From DATKRB01 sp963794215 (GTDB taxonomy: Bacteria > Actinomycetota > Acidimicrobiia > Acidimicrobiales > RAAP-2): a DNA stretch of 64,000 nucleotides. The stretch's first letter is position 1; every line of letters starts with the position of its first letter. Position numbers and translations under genes: made by a program. The notes under the pieces are model-generated. The model searched no databases, was not told the origin of the DNA, and saw only the letters and a list, made by a program, of their open reading frames with translations. Positions 45,775-54,816 of this stretch are shown here, piece by piece. The DNA lies in NCBI GenBank assembly GCA_963794215.1, contig CAWCCQ010000009.1, positions 139,653 to 203,652 on the forward strand, written 5' to 3'.

Positions 45775-48702
45775 CTATTCGGCGATGAGGTCCCCGACCC
45801 GGCCCGAAGAGGTAACGGAGCCATCGCCCGGCTCGGGTTCGGCGACCCCGGGGACTGCCGGCGGAAGGTCGCGCCGTGAGCGGATCCCAAGTTTGCGGTA
45901 CGCCCGTCGGAGGTGCCCCTCCACCGTCTTCTCGCTTACGAACAGGGCCCGGGCGATTTCGGCGTTGGTGTGGCCCGACACCGCGAGCGTCACCACCCGC
46001 TGCTCTCCCGAAGTGAGCGCGTCAGCCCCGGTCAGGGCGATCCGTCGGGGGCGGGCGCCGGTCTGCCTGAGCTCGGTTTCCGCCGCAGAGACGAGCGGGG
46101 CTGCCCCGCACTGGAGCGCGAGGTCCGCGCCTTGCCTGAGGCACTCGCGGGCCGACTCGGTGGACTTGCCCAGGTGGTGAAGGGCGGCGCCCAGATCCAC
46201 CAGCGCCGCAGCCCGTTCGAGTCGTGCCGGGGAGTCCGCCAGCACCTCAACTGCCTCGCGGAACAGAACGGGACGCTCGGCCAGAGGTGCCACCAAGGCG
46301 GCCGTTCGCAGGGCGGACCCGATCACCCAGGGTGCGCCCACCTCTCGCGCACGCTGGAGGTTCTGGAGCGACAGCTGCACCGCCTCATCGGTCCGGCGCT
46401 GGGTCCGGAAGGCGAGCACCGCTCCGGCGCGCCAGCAGGTGACGGCGGGATTGTCGATTCCGCCCTCCTCGGCGTGATGACCGGCGAGGAGGAGGTCGGC
46501 CAACGCCTCGGCCGGGCGGGACTGGATGGCCCGGAGACGGCCGCGTTGTTCGAGGAGCGCTCGCCCCTCGAGGGTCCACGGAACCACGTCGGACTCGTCA
46601 CAGGTGGCGAGCAGGGCTTCGGACTCCTCGAGCTGGCCCTGGGCCGAAAGGGCTTCGGTGAGCGCAGCGATGGCGAGGGGCCTCCCGATCCACGGACGAC
46701 CTTCGGTGGCCAGTAGGGCGCGCCGTGCCTCGGTCTCGGCATCGCTCAGCGCACCTTGGATCAGCAACGACGTGGCCAACGCCGTCGAGAACTCTGCGAC
46801 GGCCAGATCGAGGCCCAGCTCGAGGGCAGACGCTCTGGCGCTGCGGGCGTGGCGGTCGGCTTCGGCGCAGTGCCCGGCCTGGGCGAGGGCGATGAGCGCC
46901 CGGGCCCACAGCCGGAAGGCCAGGGGATCCCCGTTCACGAGCTCCTGGGACGAGACCGCCCGTCGGGCGAAAGCCACCACCTGCTCGGACGTGGCTCGCG
47001 AGGCGCTGGTAGAGCCGGCGCTGGCAAGCAGCGCACAGGCCATGCGCTCCACCCTCGAGCCGTTGCCCGGCAGCTGGCTCATCGACCCGCTCACGGCGTC
47101 AGCCGAGCTCATCATGGCCGCGCTCGAACGAGAAAGGAGCCCGGCGACGACTTCGAGCTCCACGATGAGCTCGATCTGGTCGGCCGGCAGTCGCGGGATC
47201 ACCTGGGCGAGGATCCGGAGAGCTTCTTGGGTGTCGGGACTGTCTTGAAAGCCGCGGACCAGGAGCAACGCGACTCGGGCGAGCTGAAGGGCATCCATCC
47301 CCTGATCGGCCGCCGCCCGCAGGTGACTGAAGGCGGTGGGCAGCCCGAGCGCCGCTTCGGCCCGGGCGAGATCCAGTAGCAACTCGGGGTTCTCGCGCGC
47401 GGTGGGCGTCTCGGCTAATGCCCGGCTCAGGCACCGCAGGGCCAGCTCGGGAGCGCCTTGGCGCAAGGCGAGATGGCCGGACTGCTGCATCTGGCGGGCC
47501 GCCCACTCGTCGCCGATGGGCTCCGCCGCCAGCAGGTGCGGCGCGAGGGCCTGCACGGGGGCGTCCCTGGCGCTGAGGCACTTTGCCGCTCCGACGTGGA
47601 GCGCGGTCCGCCGAGCAGGCTCGATGTCGTGGTAGATCGTGGTCCGCACGAGCGGGTGGAGGAACCGGATCGGCCGTTCGCGATGGAGTAGGTCGATCGC
47701 GGCGAGCTGGTCCACGATCGCGCTGGCCGTCGAGACGTCGATCTCCGCCAGCTGTGCGGCGACGACGAGATCGGCTTGGTCACCCAGGACGGCAACCGCG
47801 TCGAGGAAATCGTGCGCGTGGGAAGGCAGGCTGGCCAACCGGACGAGCACCGACCGGGCGACCGCCGGCGGAGCGATGGTGGCGATCCGCTCCACCGACT
47901 GCAGCGACGGGCGGAATTCGTCGGGTGGGAACTCGTTGAGCAGCGCGAAGAGCAGGCGAGGATTGCCACCTGTGGCGCGGTGGCAGGCACGAACGAACTG
48001 TTCGTGCGCTCGGTCGGCGAAATGCGCGCTGATCAAGAGTGACACCGACTCGTAGCCCAGCGTCCCGACGGAGATCACCCGCGTGGACGGTGTCGTGACG
48101 ATCCGTTCGATGGTGCCGATCGGCAGACCGGTGGACCGGGACGGCATCGTGATGATCACGCGGATCCGCCGCCCCTCGAGCCGGCGGGCGAGGTAGTACA
48201 GCCATTCGCTCGACTGCGGATCGGCCCAGTTCGCGTCGTCGACCGACACGAGCACCCCAGTCGTTCCCTGCAACTGGTTGAGGTAGCCGTCCAACCGGTC
48301 GAAGACCGCAGCGCTCGACAGGGATCCTTCGGTGCCCACGACGAGGTCGGAGAGGAGCGCCTCTACGCTCTGTCGAGCGCGCGGCGATTCATCTGACATG
48401 CCCAGCACTGAGCCGAAAAGTTGCCGGACGACGCCAAAGGGGGACTTGGCCTCCACGTCGCTGCCACTCGCCCACAGGACTCGCCACCCCTGTTCGGCAG
48501 CGTAACTGTGGGCCGATCGCAGGAGCGCCGTCTTGCCGACGCCTGCCCGACCCTCGATGACGATCGGTGCCGGTGGCAACCAGTTCGTCTCGTCGAACTG
48601 GTCGCGCAGCTCCTGCAGCAGAGCGTCGCGCGTCGAGCAAACGTTCGTTCGACGATATCTCACCGAGCATGTCGGCCCGATCCGACTCGAGAAGGGCGGC
48701 AC
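45775..48702 (-). CDS. LuxR-family large ATP-binding regulator (LAL type)
   Basis: Transcription regulator of about 975 residues: N-terminal AAA/NACHT-like ATPase (Walker A EGRAGVGKTALLRSA, Walker B LVSVDDANWADPQS), a long helical TPR-like middle, and a C-terminal LuxR helix-turn-helix (LTSGEQRVVTLAVSGHTNAEIARALFVSEKTVEGHLRRAYRKLG). The N-terminus seems shifted: an in-frame ATG at 48760 in another frame gives GAALLESDRADMLGEISSNERLL, and a one-base change near 48623-48636 would join it to RDALLQELRDQ. It is well placed to control the glycan genes on both sides. Confidence 0.9.
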   Translation of the reverse strand: MPPFSSRIGPTCSVRYRRTNVCSTRDALLQELRDQFDETNWLPPAPIVIEGRAGVGKTALLRSAHSYAAEQGWRVLWASGSDVEAKSPFGVVRQLFGSVLGMSDESPRARQSVEALLSDLVVGTEGSLSSAAVFDRLDGYLNQLQGTTGVLVSVDDANWADPQSSEWLYYLARRLEGRRIRVIITMPSRSTGLPIGTIERIVTTPSTRVISVGTLGYESVSLLISAHFADRAHEQFVRACHRATGGNPRLLFALLNEFPPDEFRPSLQSVERIATIAPPAVARSVLVRLASLPSHAHDFLDAVAVLGDQADLVVAAQLAEIDVSTASAIVDQLAAIDLLHRERPIRFLHPLVRTTIYHDIEPARRTALHVGAAKCLSARDAPVQALAPHLLAAEPIGDEWAARQMQQSGHLALRQGAPELALRCLSRALAETPTARENPELLLDLARAEAALGLPTAFSHLRAAADQGMDALQLARVALLLVRGFQDSPDTQEALRILAQVIPRLPADQIELIVELEVVAGLLSRSSAAMMSSADAVSGSMSQLPGNGSRVERMACALLASAGSTSASRATSEQVVAFARRAVSSQELVNGDPLAFRLWARALIALAQAGHCAEADRHARSARASALELGLDLAVAEFSTALATSLLIQGALSDAETEARRALLATEGRPWIGRPLAIAALTEALSAQGQLEESEALLATCDESDVVPWTLEGRALLEQRGRLRAIQSRPAEALADLLLAGHHAEEGGIDNPAVTCWRAGAVLAFRTQRRTDEAVQLSLQNLQRAREVGAPWVIGSALRTAALVAPLAERPVLFREAVEVLADSPARLERAAALVDLGAALHHLGKSTESARECLRQGADLALQCGAAPLVSAAETELRQTGARPRRIALTGADALTSGEQRVVTLAVSGHTNAEIARALFVSEKTVEGHLRRAYRKLGIRSRRDLPPAVPGVAEPEPGDGSVTSSGRVGDLIAE

Positions 48703-49025
48703 CGCGGCGACGGCGGCGATCCGGTCGACTGGAGGACGATCCGGGGCTCACGACGGTCATACCGTGGTCCTGGCCGATCGCCCCGGGGACGCGCTGACGG
48801 CGATCCTCTGTCGGATCGTCGCTCGCTCGAACCTCAGATCGTGCTTCTCCATCGTCCTTCTCCGCCGGCCGAAGTGTACCTGGCACCCCTCGAATTTGGA
48901 AACGGCTCGCTGCGGGACCGTGTCGCGATCGTGTGCCAGAGCTCCTGGTGGCAGGGGTGATGGGGTGGACCGGATGACGCGCACGAGCACCTGCGTGTCG
49001 CGCTCGGCGCGCCGTGTCAGCCGTC

Positions 49026-49937
49026 TCAGAGGATGCCCCAGCGCAACATCTGTGCGCGAAAGCGATTCGGTGCCCAGTCCATGACCATCCGTCGGCGCAG
49101 AGTGTAGGGATCGGGTGTTCTTCCGACCGAGCCTGGAACCGTGGTTGTCGCAGTGGTGAAGCCGATGGCGCGTGCGTGCGCGACCGTCGTGGTGTCAAAG
49201 GCGTCGTGCCCACCGAAGGGGTACGCGAAATGCGCGACGTCGATGCCGAGCGCGGCTTCGAGCTCGGCGCGCGACGTCTGCATCGTCTGGTGCTGGCGCT
49301 CGGATGGCTGGGCCCGCAGCAAGGCGTGGTCCACTGTGTGGGCGCCGATGGTCACACCGCGCGCCCCGGCCAGTTGGGCGAGCTCGTCGGCCCGTAGCGC
49401 CCGTGCGTCGTCGGGGGCAGACGACGCACGCCCCAGCTGTTCGGCCAGAGTTTCGAGCGCCTCGGCGATCTGCGACGGGGGCTGAGGTCGGAGTAACCGG
49501 TGCAGCTCGCGTCGCGCGGCGAGAACCGCGTCGTTACTGTCGAGGTACGCCTCGAAGGTCACGTTGCCGACGTGGAGCGACACCGCACGGGGGTCTTCAG
49601 GCACGCTACGGGTGATCTCGGCGAGCCGGTCCCACCAGAAACCGTCGGGATCGCCGATCATCCCGCTCGTGATGTAGACGGTCATTGGCGCACCCAGGCC
49701 CTGTGCGATCGGAACCGCGGTATGGAGGTTGTCCGCGTACCCGTCGTCAAAGGTCAGCACGACCCGGGGTGCACGCGAGGGCGTGCACACGTCGTCGAGT
49801 GTGACGATCGTGGCGCGGCGGGCGAGGAGCTCGACGTGCGCCGCGAAGTGTGACGGTGCGACGCACAGATTGTACGGATTTGCAACCCCTGTGGCCACCC
49901 GGTGGTAGCACAAGATCACTGTGGGCGCCCCAATCAT
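49026..49937 (-). CDS. Polysaccharide deacetylase (NodB domain)
   Basis: CE4-type deacetylase of about 303 residues. The motifs are VILCYHRVA, VVLTFDDGYADN (motif 1, catalytic Asp and metal Asp), GAHTVDHALL (motif 2, H-x3-H) and FAYPFGGHDAFD (motif 3). No clear signal peptide is visible, so it may be cytoplasmic or use another route. ATG at 49937 is preferred over the TTG start of the longer frame. Pel, PNAG and similar polymers need partial deacetylation, which fits the PelF-like gene upstream. Confidence 0.92.
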   Translation of the reverse strand: MIGAPTVILCYHRVATGVANPYNLCVAPSHFAAHVELLARRATIVTLDDVCTPSRAPRVVLTFDDGYADNLHTAVPIAQGLGAPMTVYITSGMIGDPDGFWWDRLAEITRSVPEDPRAVSLHVGNVTFEAYLDSNDAVLAARRELHRLLRPQPPSQIAEALETLAEQLGRASSAPDDARALRADELAQLAGARGVTIGAHTVDHALLRAQPSERQHQTMQTSRAELEAALGIDVAHFAYPFGGHDAFDTTTVAHARAIGFTTATTTVPGSVGRTPDPYTLRRRMVMDWAPNRFRAQMLRWGIL

Positions 49938-50240
49938 CGGCGCTCTCGTCGGTCTGCGCGCGATCGGCGTGATGGCCAACGGTCAACGGTTTGGGGGCAC
50001 GCGCCGATGGGCCCCGAAACCGGTTCGTTCTGTCCCCTCAGTCCGTTCATGCCTCCACCGCATCTGCCACCGAGCCGCGGAGGTGCGCGCCAATGGCTGG
50101 ACCTCGGGCCGCCGCCCTTCTGGCCTGCGCCACGACGGCGCCGCCAAGCACAATGTAGCGCGGATGTCGCGATTTCTCCCAGCGCGCGGTGCCGCGACGA
50201 CGGTGGCTCGCCGGGTAGCCGCGCCCGGCGAGCCGGGCGG
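49938..50240. other. Intergenic region, nothing recognised
   Basis: About 300 bases between the deacetylase and the glycosidase on the same strand. It is G+C rich and holds no credible gene, repeat or hairpin that I could identify. Confidence 0.4.
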
Positions 50241-51527
50241 TCACAAGCCGGCGACGTGGGACGATGGCACCCGTCCGAGCGCACGGAAGGTCGGCGTGGT
50301 CGCCCACGTGGTGGTCCCTCCAACCGCGCTCTGCGGGTTGCGCACGATTGCCCACGCGTCCGTGGCGTAGACGTCAGGGTAGAAGGTGAACCAGGACAAC
50401 GCGATCACCTGGGGGTAGCGAGCCGCGATCGAGTAGGCCGTCGTGAGGAACCGAGCGCGCGTACCCTCCGAGACGGAGGTGAAGCCCGGTATTGCCGAGC
50501 CGAAACCCTCGACCGGGGCTCCGTACTCGCCGATGTAGAGCGGCTTGGACCCTTCGCCGTAGTCCGCCAGGACGTCCTCCAAGCGAAGGAAACCCAAGAA
50601 GTTGGTGTCGTCAAGGCCCCACTGGTCTCGGCTCGTCCACCGAGCCTGGTTCACCGCCGGGGACCGTCCGCCGCTGTAAGGGTGCACCCCGAGCACGTCG
50701 AAAAAGTCGCCGAAGCTCGAGGCGTCCGGGTAGGACGCGAGCTTGGCCATGAGGTGTTGGAGGTAGCCGATGTCATTGGTGGACAGGCCACCCGACACGA
50801 TCGTCGCTTTGGGGTCGACCGACTTAGCGGCGACGTCGCTGCAGGCCAACAGCGCGGCATACGCCACCGGATCGGGTCCCTGCGTCCAGAACTGCTGGGT
50901 GTTCTCCTCGTTCCAGATTTCGTAAAACGAGACCGTGGTCCCGAAATGGCGGACCATCGCCCGGACCCACCCGGCCCAACGACTGAGCTCGTCGGGCCGG
51001 GTGGGCGCGAACCACGGCGTGGCGTTCTCGCTGGGATCTCCCTGGTCACGGGCCCATTGGGGGAACCCGGCCAGTTGGAGCCGCACCGCGATGTGCTGGC
51101 GCTTGGCGTCCCGGACGAACTCATCGAGGACCTGGAGCGGTTGGGGGGCCAAGGTCGGGCCGTCCGGCTCGAGCGATGCCCACCCGACGGTCACGTTCAC
51201 CACCCCTACCCCCGCCTGTCGGGCGAGCGTGAGGAGCGACCTCCACTGGGGGCGTGTCAAGAGGGCGGGCTGGATGCCGAGATCCTTGAGGGGCGCTCGG
51301 GCTCCCGTGGTCAAAACCACAGGAGAGCTCGCCCCCGCGACGCCTTGGGCCAAGGCCGCGCTAGGAGTGCATGCCGCCGGCAGCGGTGTCCGGTGGTCGA
51401 CCGGCGCCACCGAGGCGCGAGCGTCCGAACAGTTGGTGACCAGCAGAGCGAGGACGATCAGCGCCAGTGGGGGGACCAGTCGTCGGCGTAGCTGGGCCCG
51501 CTCGTAACGCTGTCGAGCTGCGGACAT
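50241..51527 (-). CDS. Secreted glycoside hydrolase (GH39/GH5-like TIM barrel)
   Basis: A 428-residue exported protein. A basic N-terminus followed by PLALIVLALLVTNC gives a signal sequence with a Cys at the lipobox-like end (LVTNC, weak -1 residue). The catalytic acid/base is Glu in YEIWNEENTQQFW and the second Glu is in KPLYIGEYGAP, as in clan GH-A enzymes of the GH39 kind. ARQAGVGVVNVTVGWASLEPDG is the usual GH-A opening. It may trim the surface polymer. Divergent from the carrier-protein operon. Confidence 0.85.
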   Translation of the reverse strand: MSAARQRYERAQLRRRLVPPLALIVLALLVTNCSDARASVAPVDHRTPLPAACTPSAALAQGVAGASSPVVLTTGARAPLKDLGIQPALLTRPQWRSLLTLARQAGVGVVNVTVGWASLEPDGPTLAPQPLQVLDEFVRDAKRQHIAVRLQLAGFPQWARDQGDPSENATPWFAPTRPDELSRWAGWVRAMVRHFGTTVSFYEIWNEENTQQFWTQGPDPVAYAALLACSDVAAKSVDPKATIVSGGLSTNDIGYLQHLMAKLASYPDASSFGDFFDVLGVHPYSGGRSPAVNQARWTSRDQWGLDDTNFLGFLRLEDVLADYGEGSKPLYIGEYGAPVEGFGSAIPGFTSVSEGTRARFLTTAYSIAARYPQVIALSWFTFYPDVYATDAWAIVRNPQSAVGGTTTWATTPTFRALGRVPSSHVAGL

Positions 51528-51908
51528 CGGATCCGCTTCGGTTGGGGCCAAGCTCGACGGCGAACGCAAGTGACACCGCTCTTCCTACGAAAATCCTACG
51601 GTTGCCTGATGAGGAGGCGCCCCGAGACGCCTCCGTCCGCGGTGACTCGCGACGTGCCGGTGGGCCACGGCGTGGCGGCCGCGACGGTCTCCCGGCACGC
51701 TGACCGTCTTGGGCGCCACCCGAGCGGAGCTTGCCACATCCACCGTGCAGCCGCAGTTCAGGGGGCCGGATCCAAGCGCCCGGTCGCTCGGCTTCGAGGC
51801 ATTCGCTCCTTGTCAGAGCGTCGAAGCTGGTTGGTCTCCTCCAATTGGATGAGAAAGATCATCAGGGAATCGGTAGGCGATCGGTGGCGCGAGGGCCAGA
51901 CTCGTTTT
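51528..51908. promoter_or_regulatory. Divergent promoter region of the carrier-protein operon
   Basis: About 380 bases between the exported glycosidase (minus) and the holo-ACP synthase (plus). It must carry the promoter of the nine-gene operon. Local A+T is somewhat higher near 51840-51910 (CAATTGGATGAGAAAGATCATC and CTCGTTTTATG). No -35/-10 pair could be fixed. Confidence 0.4.
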
Positions 51909-52382
51909 ATGAGCGGAACCATGTCGGTCAGGGCCGGGACGGACCTGACCTCGGTGGCCGAAGTCGAGACTACGATCGCACAATTCGGTGACCGCTACCT
52001 CTCGAGGATCTTCACGGCCCACGAGCTTGCCAGCGCGCAGGGCTCCCCGCGGGTCGTCGCCTCGTCGCTGGCGGCGCGGTTCGCGGCCAAAGAGGCGACC
52101 CTCAAGGTCCTCCGGCCGAGTGGGCACGCGGATGAGGCCGTGGACTGGCGCTCGATCGAGGTTCGTCGCGACGAGACGGGCTGGTGCTCCCTGCGGCTCA
52201 CCGGCGAGGCGAAGCGTCTTGCTGATCGGGCTCGGGTACAGGACATCTCTGTCAGCTTAAGCCACGAGGGAGGATTGGCGGCTGCGGTGGTCGTTGCGAT
52301 CTGCGGCGGCCAAGGGGCCCAGGCGGGCCAGGAGCGGTCTGGCGGTTCGAAAGCGGATGACGGCAAGTTGGGAGACGGATGA
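51909..52382 (+). CDS. acpS: Holo-[acyl-carrier-protein] synthase-like phosphopantetheinyl transferase
   Basis: AcpS-type PPTase, 157 residues with a ~25-residue hydrophilic tail. The motifs RAGTDLTSVAEVE (first metal Asp) and SSLAARFAAKEATLKVL (metal Glu and Lys) and the ISVSLSHEGGLAAAVVVAIC C-terminal strand are complete. It would convert the adjacent carrier protein from apo to holo form. ATG at 51909 (or 51921). The stop overlaps the carrier-protein start, so they are coupled. A dedicated PPTase beside a single carrier protein is a mark of a specialised pathway, not housekeeping fatty acid synthesis. Confidence 0.9.
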   Translation: MSGTMSVRAGTDLTSVAEVETTIAQFGDRYLSRIFTAHELASAQGSPRVVASSLAARFAAKEATLKVLRPSGHADEAVDWRSIEVRRDETGWCSLRLTGEAKRLADRARVQDISVSLSHEGGLAAAVVVAICGGQGAQAGQERSGGSKADDGKLGDG

Positions 52383-52631
52383 TGGAAGAGAAGATTCTGG
52401 GCGGTCCTGGCGGAGTTCGCAAAGCTTCCCGTCGACCTGGCCACCCTGAGCGTGGACTCTGACCTGTACCGCGCGGGCCTCACGTCGCACGCCAGTGTCA
52501 ACGTCATGCTGGCGTTGGAGGACGCCTTCGACGTCGAGTTCCCCCAGCAGATGCTCCGCAAGAAGACCTTCGAGTCGGTTGCCGCCATCACTGAGGCACT
52601 GACCGAGCTGCTGAGCACCACGAGTGCCTGA
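52382..52631 (+). CDS. Dedicated aminoacyl carrier protein, frameshifted
   Basis: An 82-residue carrier protein after correction. Most of it reads in the frame ending at 52631: VLAEFAKLPVDLATLSVDSDLY, RAGLTSHASVNVMLALEDAF and VEFPQQMLRKKTFESVAAI. The Ser of GLTSHAS aligns with the phosphopantetheine Ser of the ACP GADSLD motif; this TSHAS wording is that of carrier proteins of amino acid:[carrier protein] ligases. The start (MEEKI) is in another frame; removing one T from GATTCTGG at about 52394 gives MEEKIWAVLAEF. It is too short for ordinary ORF detection. ATG 52382 overlaps the AcpS stop. Confidence 0.88.
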
Positions 52632-53835
52632 CGTGATCATCACCGAGACGTATCTGGCCGCCGACGATGGCGCCCCCGGTGAGGAACCGGGGCAGGGCAT
52701 GGTCCAGCGGATGAGCACCATCGGGGCCTCTGTCGTCGCGGACTCGGCTGCCGACGTCGACCGCACGGGCCGTTTCCCGGTCGAAGCCATCGAGGCGATG
52801 CGAGCCGAAGAGCTCCTGTCGGTGCTCGTGCCGCGTGAGCTCGGGGGGCCAGGCGCGAGCCTCTCGTCGGTCGCCGGCGCAGTGGCAGCGGTGTCGAGGT
52901 TCTGTGCATCCACCGGAATGATCTACGCGATGCACCAGATTCAGGTGGCCTGCCTCGTGCGACACGCGCCGACACCCACCTTCACGACCTTTCTTCGCGA
53001 CGACGTGGTGGGCCGACAGGCCTTGCTCGCCTCGGCCACGACCGAGCTCGGGGTGGGCGGCGATGTTCGCACCAGTCTGTGCGCGGTCGAGGAGGCCGAC
53101 GGCCGCTTCAGCCTGCGCAAGCAGGCTCCGGTCATCTCCTACGGCCAGTACGCCGACGCAGTGTTGGCGACGGCGCGCCGGAACCCCGACGCCCCACCGA
53201 GCGACCAGCTGATGGTGCTGTGTCGACCCCCCGGCCTCTCACTCGAACCGACCAGTGGCTGGGATGCTATGGGATTTCGGGGCACCTGCAGCCTGGGGTT
53301 CATGCTCGAGGCGCAAGGGCCGATGGACGACGTGCTTCCGGTGGCCTATTCGGACATCTCGAGCCGGACCATGCTGCCCGTCTCGCACATCTTGTGGAGC
53401 CACGTCTGGCTGGGCATCGCCGACGACGCCGTGCGCAAGGCGAGAGCCTTCGTCCGGGCAGAGGCGCGGAAGAAGCCAGGCGTGACGCCGCCGGCGGCGG
53501 GTCACCTGGCCGAGCTAATGTCCGTGCACCTTCAGCTCGAGGCCATGTGCCATCGGGCGGCCCAGCGATTCGACGGGATGGATCCCGAGTCCGAGGACGG
53601 GGAGTCGATGGGGTTTGCCATCGAGATGAACTCCTTGAAGGTTGCGGCGTCGACGCTGGTCGTTGACATTGTCGGCCGGGCACTGCGTATCTGCGGAATG
53701 GCCGGGTACCGCGAGGACTCACCGTTCGCGATGAGCAGGCTGCTACGCGACGCGGACGGCGCGGCCCTGATGGTCAACAATGACCGGATCCTGTCCAACA
53801 GCGCGCAGCTCTTGCTCGTCGGGAAGGACGCCTGA
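52624..53835 (+). CDS. Acyl-CoA dehydrogenase-like flavoenzyme, carrier-protein pathway
   Basis: A 403-residue member of the acyl-CoA dehydrogenase fold. It has the N-terminal helical domain (ELLSVLVPRELGGPGASLSSV), ASTGMIYAMHQIQ, a flavin-contact ATTELGVGGDVRTS (where classical enzymes have TEPxxGSD), WDAMGFRGTCSLG, and a C-terminal domain with GYREDSPFAMSRLLRDADGA. The GTG start overlaps the carrier-protein stop by 8 bases. In prolyl-carrier-protein pathways (for example pyrrole formation), such enzymes oxidise aminoacyl-S-carrier protein. By analogy it may desaturate the aminoacyl thioester here. Substrate inferred. Confidence 0.85.
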   Translation: MPDVIITETYLAADDGAPGEEPGQGMVQRMSTIGASVVADSAADVDRTGRFPVEAIEAMRAEELLSVLVPRELGGPGASLSSVAGAVAAVSRFCASTGMIYAMHQIQVACLVRHAPTPTFTTFLRDDVVGRQALLASATTELGVGGDVRTSLCAVEEADGRFSLRKQAPVISYGQYADAVLATARRNPDAPPSDQLMVLCRPPGLSLEPTSGWDAMGFRGTCSLGFMLEAQGPMDDVLPVAYSDISSRTMLPVSHILWSHVWLGIADDAVRKARAFVRAEARKKPGVTPPAAGHLAELMSVHLQLEAMCHRAAQRFDGMDPESEDGESMGFAIEMNSLKVAASTLVVDIVGRALRICGMAGYREDSPFAMSRLLRDADGAALMVNNDRILSNSAQLLLVGKDA

Positions 53836-53838
53836 TCG

Positions 53839-54816
53839 ATGGCGATCCCGCGACCAGTCTGCGTCGAGGGCCCTCAGGTCGGCGAGGAGGCCGAGCGCGG
53901 CGATCGTCGGCTCGCTGACGCGTACGCGTCGTACCGCGACGAGCTTCTGGCTGCTGGACTGCTGGTGGCCACCGGACACGACGGCCTCTACTTGCGGTCC
54001 GAGGCCTTCGAGCGGATCGTCCGGGCAATCGATGCCGTCGTCACCGCAGCCGGTGCAGATCTTCATGCTCCGGCGTTCCACTTCCCGCTCGTGATGTCCA
54101 ACGGCCTGCTCGAGCGCACCGACTACGTGCGGTCGTTCCCCGACTTGCTCGGTTCGGTCAACGCGTTCGTTGGAAGAGAGCGCGAGCACGCCGCGCTCCT
54201 CGACGCGGTCGAGGCCGGCGAGGACTGGAGCGGTTTCCTGCGGCCGACCGGGTTGGCGCTGTGCTCGGCCGCCTGCCACCCCCTCTATCCGACTCAGTCG
54301 GGCACGTTACCCAAGGGCGGTCGCACCTTCGAGATCTTCGGTCAGTGCTTCCGCCACGAGCCCAGCGTGGATCCCGCCCGCATGCAGGTGTTCCGCCAGC
54401 ACGAATTCGTCTACCTAGGCGGAGCCGAGGAGGCCTTGGCGCACCGCGAGCGGTGGGTCGAGCGGGCGCTGGCGATCCATCGATCGTTCGGGTTAGAGGT
54501 CGAGGCGGTGGTGGCGAACGACCCGTTCTTCGGCCGAGTAGGTGGTCTGCTTGCAACGAGCCAGCGAGAGCAGGTGCTCAAGATCGAGATCGTGTCGCCC
54601 ATCTGCTCCACCGAGCAGCCCACGGCGATCACGTCGGCCAACTGCCACCTCGAGCACTTCGGTCACGAGTTCGGGATCACCACGTCCGACGGCGACACGG
54701 CGCACACCGCGTGTGTGGGCTTCGGTGTGGAGCGCATCGCCCTCGCGTTGCTCAGGACCCACGGGTTGGAGAGCGAGGTCTGGCCACTCGAGGTGCGCGA
54801 GGCGCTCGGATTGTGA
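53839..54816 (+). CDS. Amino acid:[carrier protein] ligase, class II aaRS-like
   Basis: A 325-residue relative of the seryl-tRNA synthetase catalytic core without a tRNA-binding domain. Motif 2 is FRHE (171-174), motif 3 GFGVERIAL (294-302). Candidate zinc ligands are C146 (SAACHPLYP), E189 (RQHEFVYLG) and C292 (TACVGFG), the Cys/Glu/Cys set of atypical archaeal-type SerRS and its carrier-protein-charging relatives. Enzymes of this family adenylate an amino acid and load it onto a carrier protein, not tRNA. The gene lies 3 bases after the dehydrogenase. The amino acid is not readable; Gly or Ala are the known ones. Confidence 0.92.
   Translation: MAIPRPVCVEGPQVGEEAERGDRRLADAYASYRDELLAAGLLVATGHDGLYLRSEAFERIVRAIDAVVTAAGADLHAPAFHFPLVMSNGLLERTDYVRSFPDLLGSVNAFVGREREHAALLDAVEAGEDWSGFLRPTGLALCSAACHPLYPTQSGTLPKGGRTFEIFGQCFRHEPSVDPARMQVFRQHEFVYLGGAEEALAHRERWVERALAIHRSFGLEVEAVVANDPFFGRVGGLLATSQREQVLKIEIVSPICSTEQPTAITSANCHLEHFGHEFGITTSDGDTAHTACVGFGVERIALALLRTHGLESEVWPLEVREALGL

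Noticed and set aside
45559..45879. Possible plus-strand gene in the PelF upstream region
   Set aside because: The frame overlaps the 3' end of the LuxR gene in antisense, lacks a ribosome binding site and shows no family feature.
53839..54816. Seryl-tRNA synthetase
   Set aside because: Only 325 residues, no N-terminal tRNA-binding coiled coil, and the gene sits beside a carrier protein and PPTase; the carrier-protein ligase family fits better.
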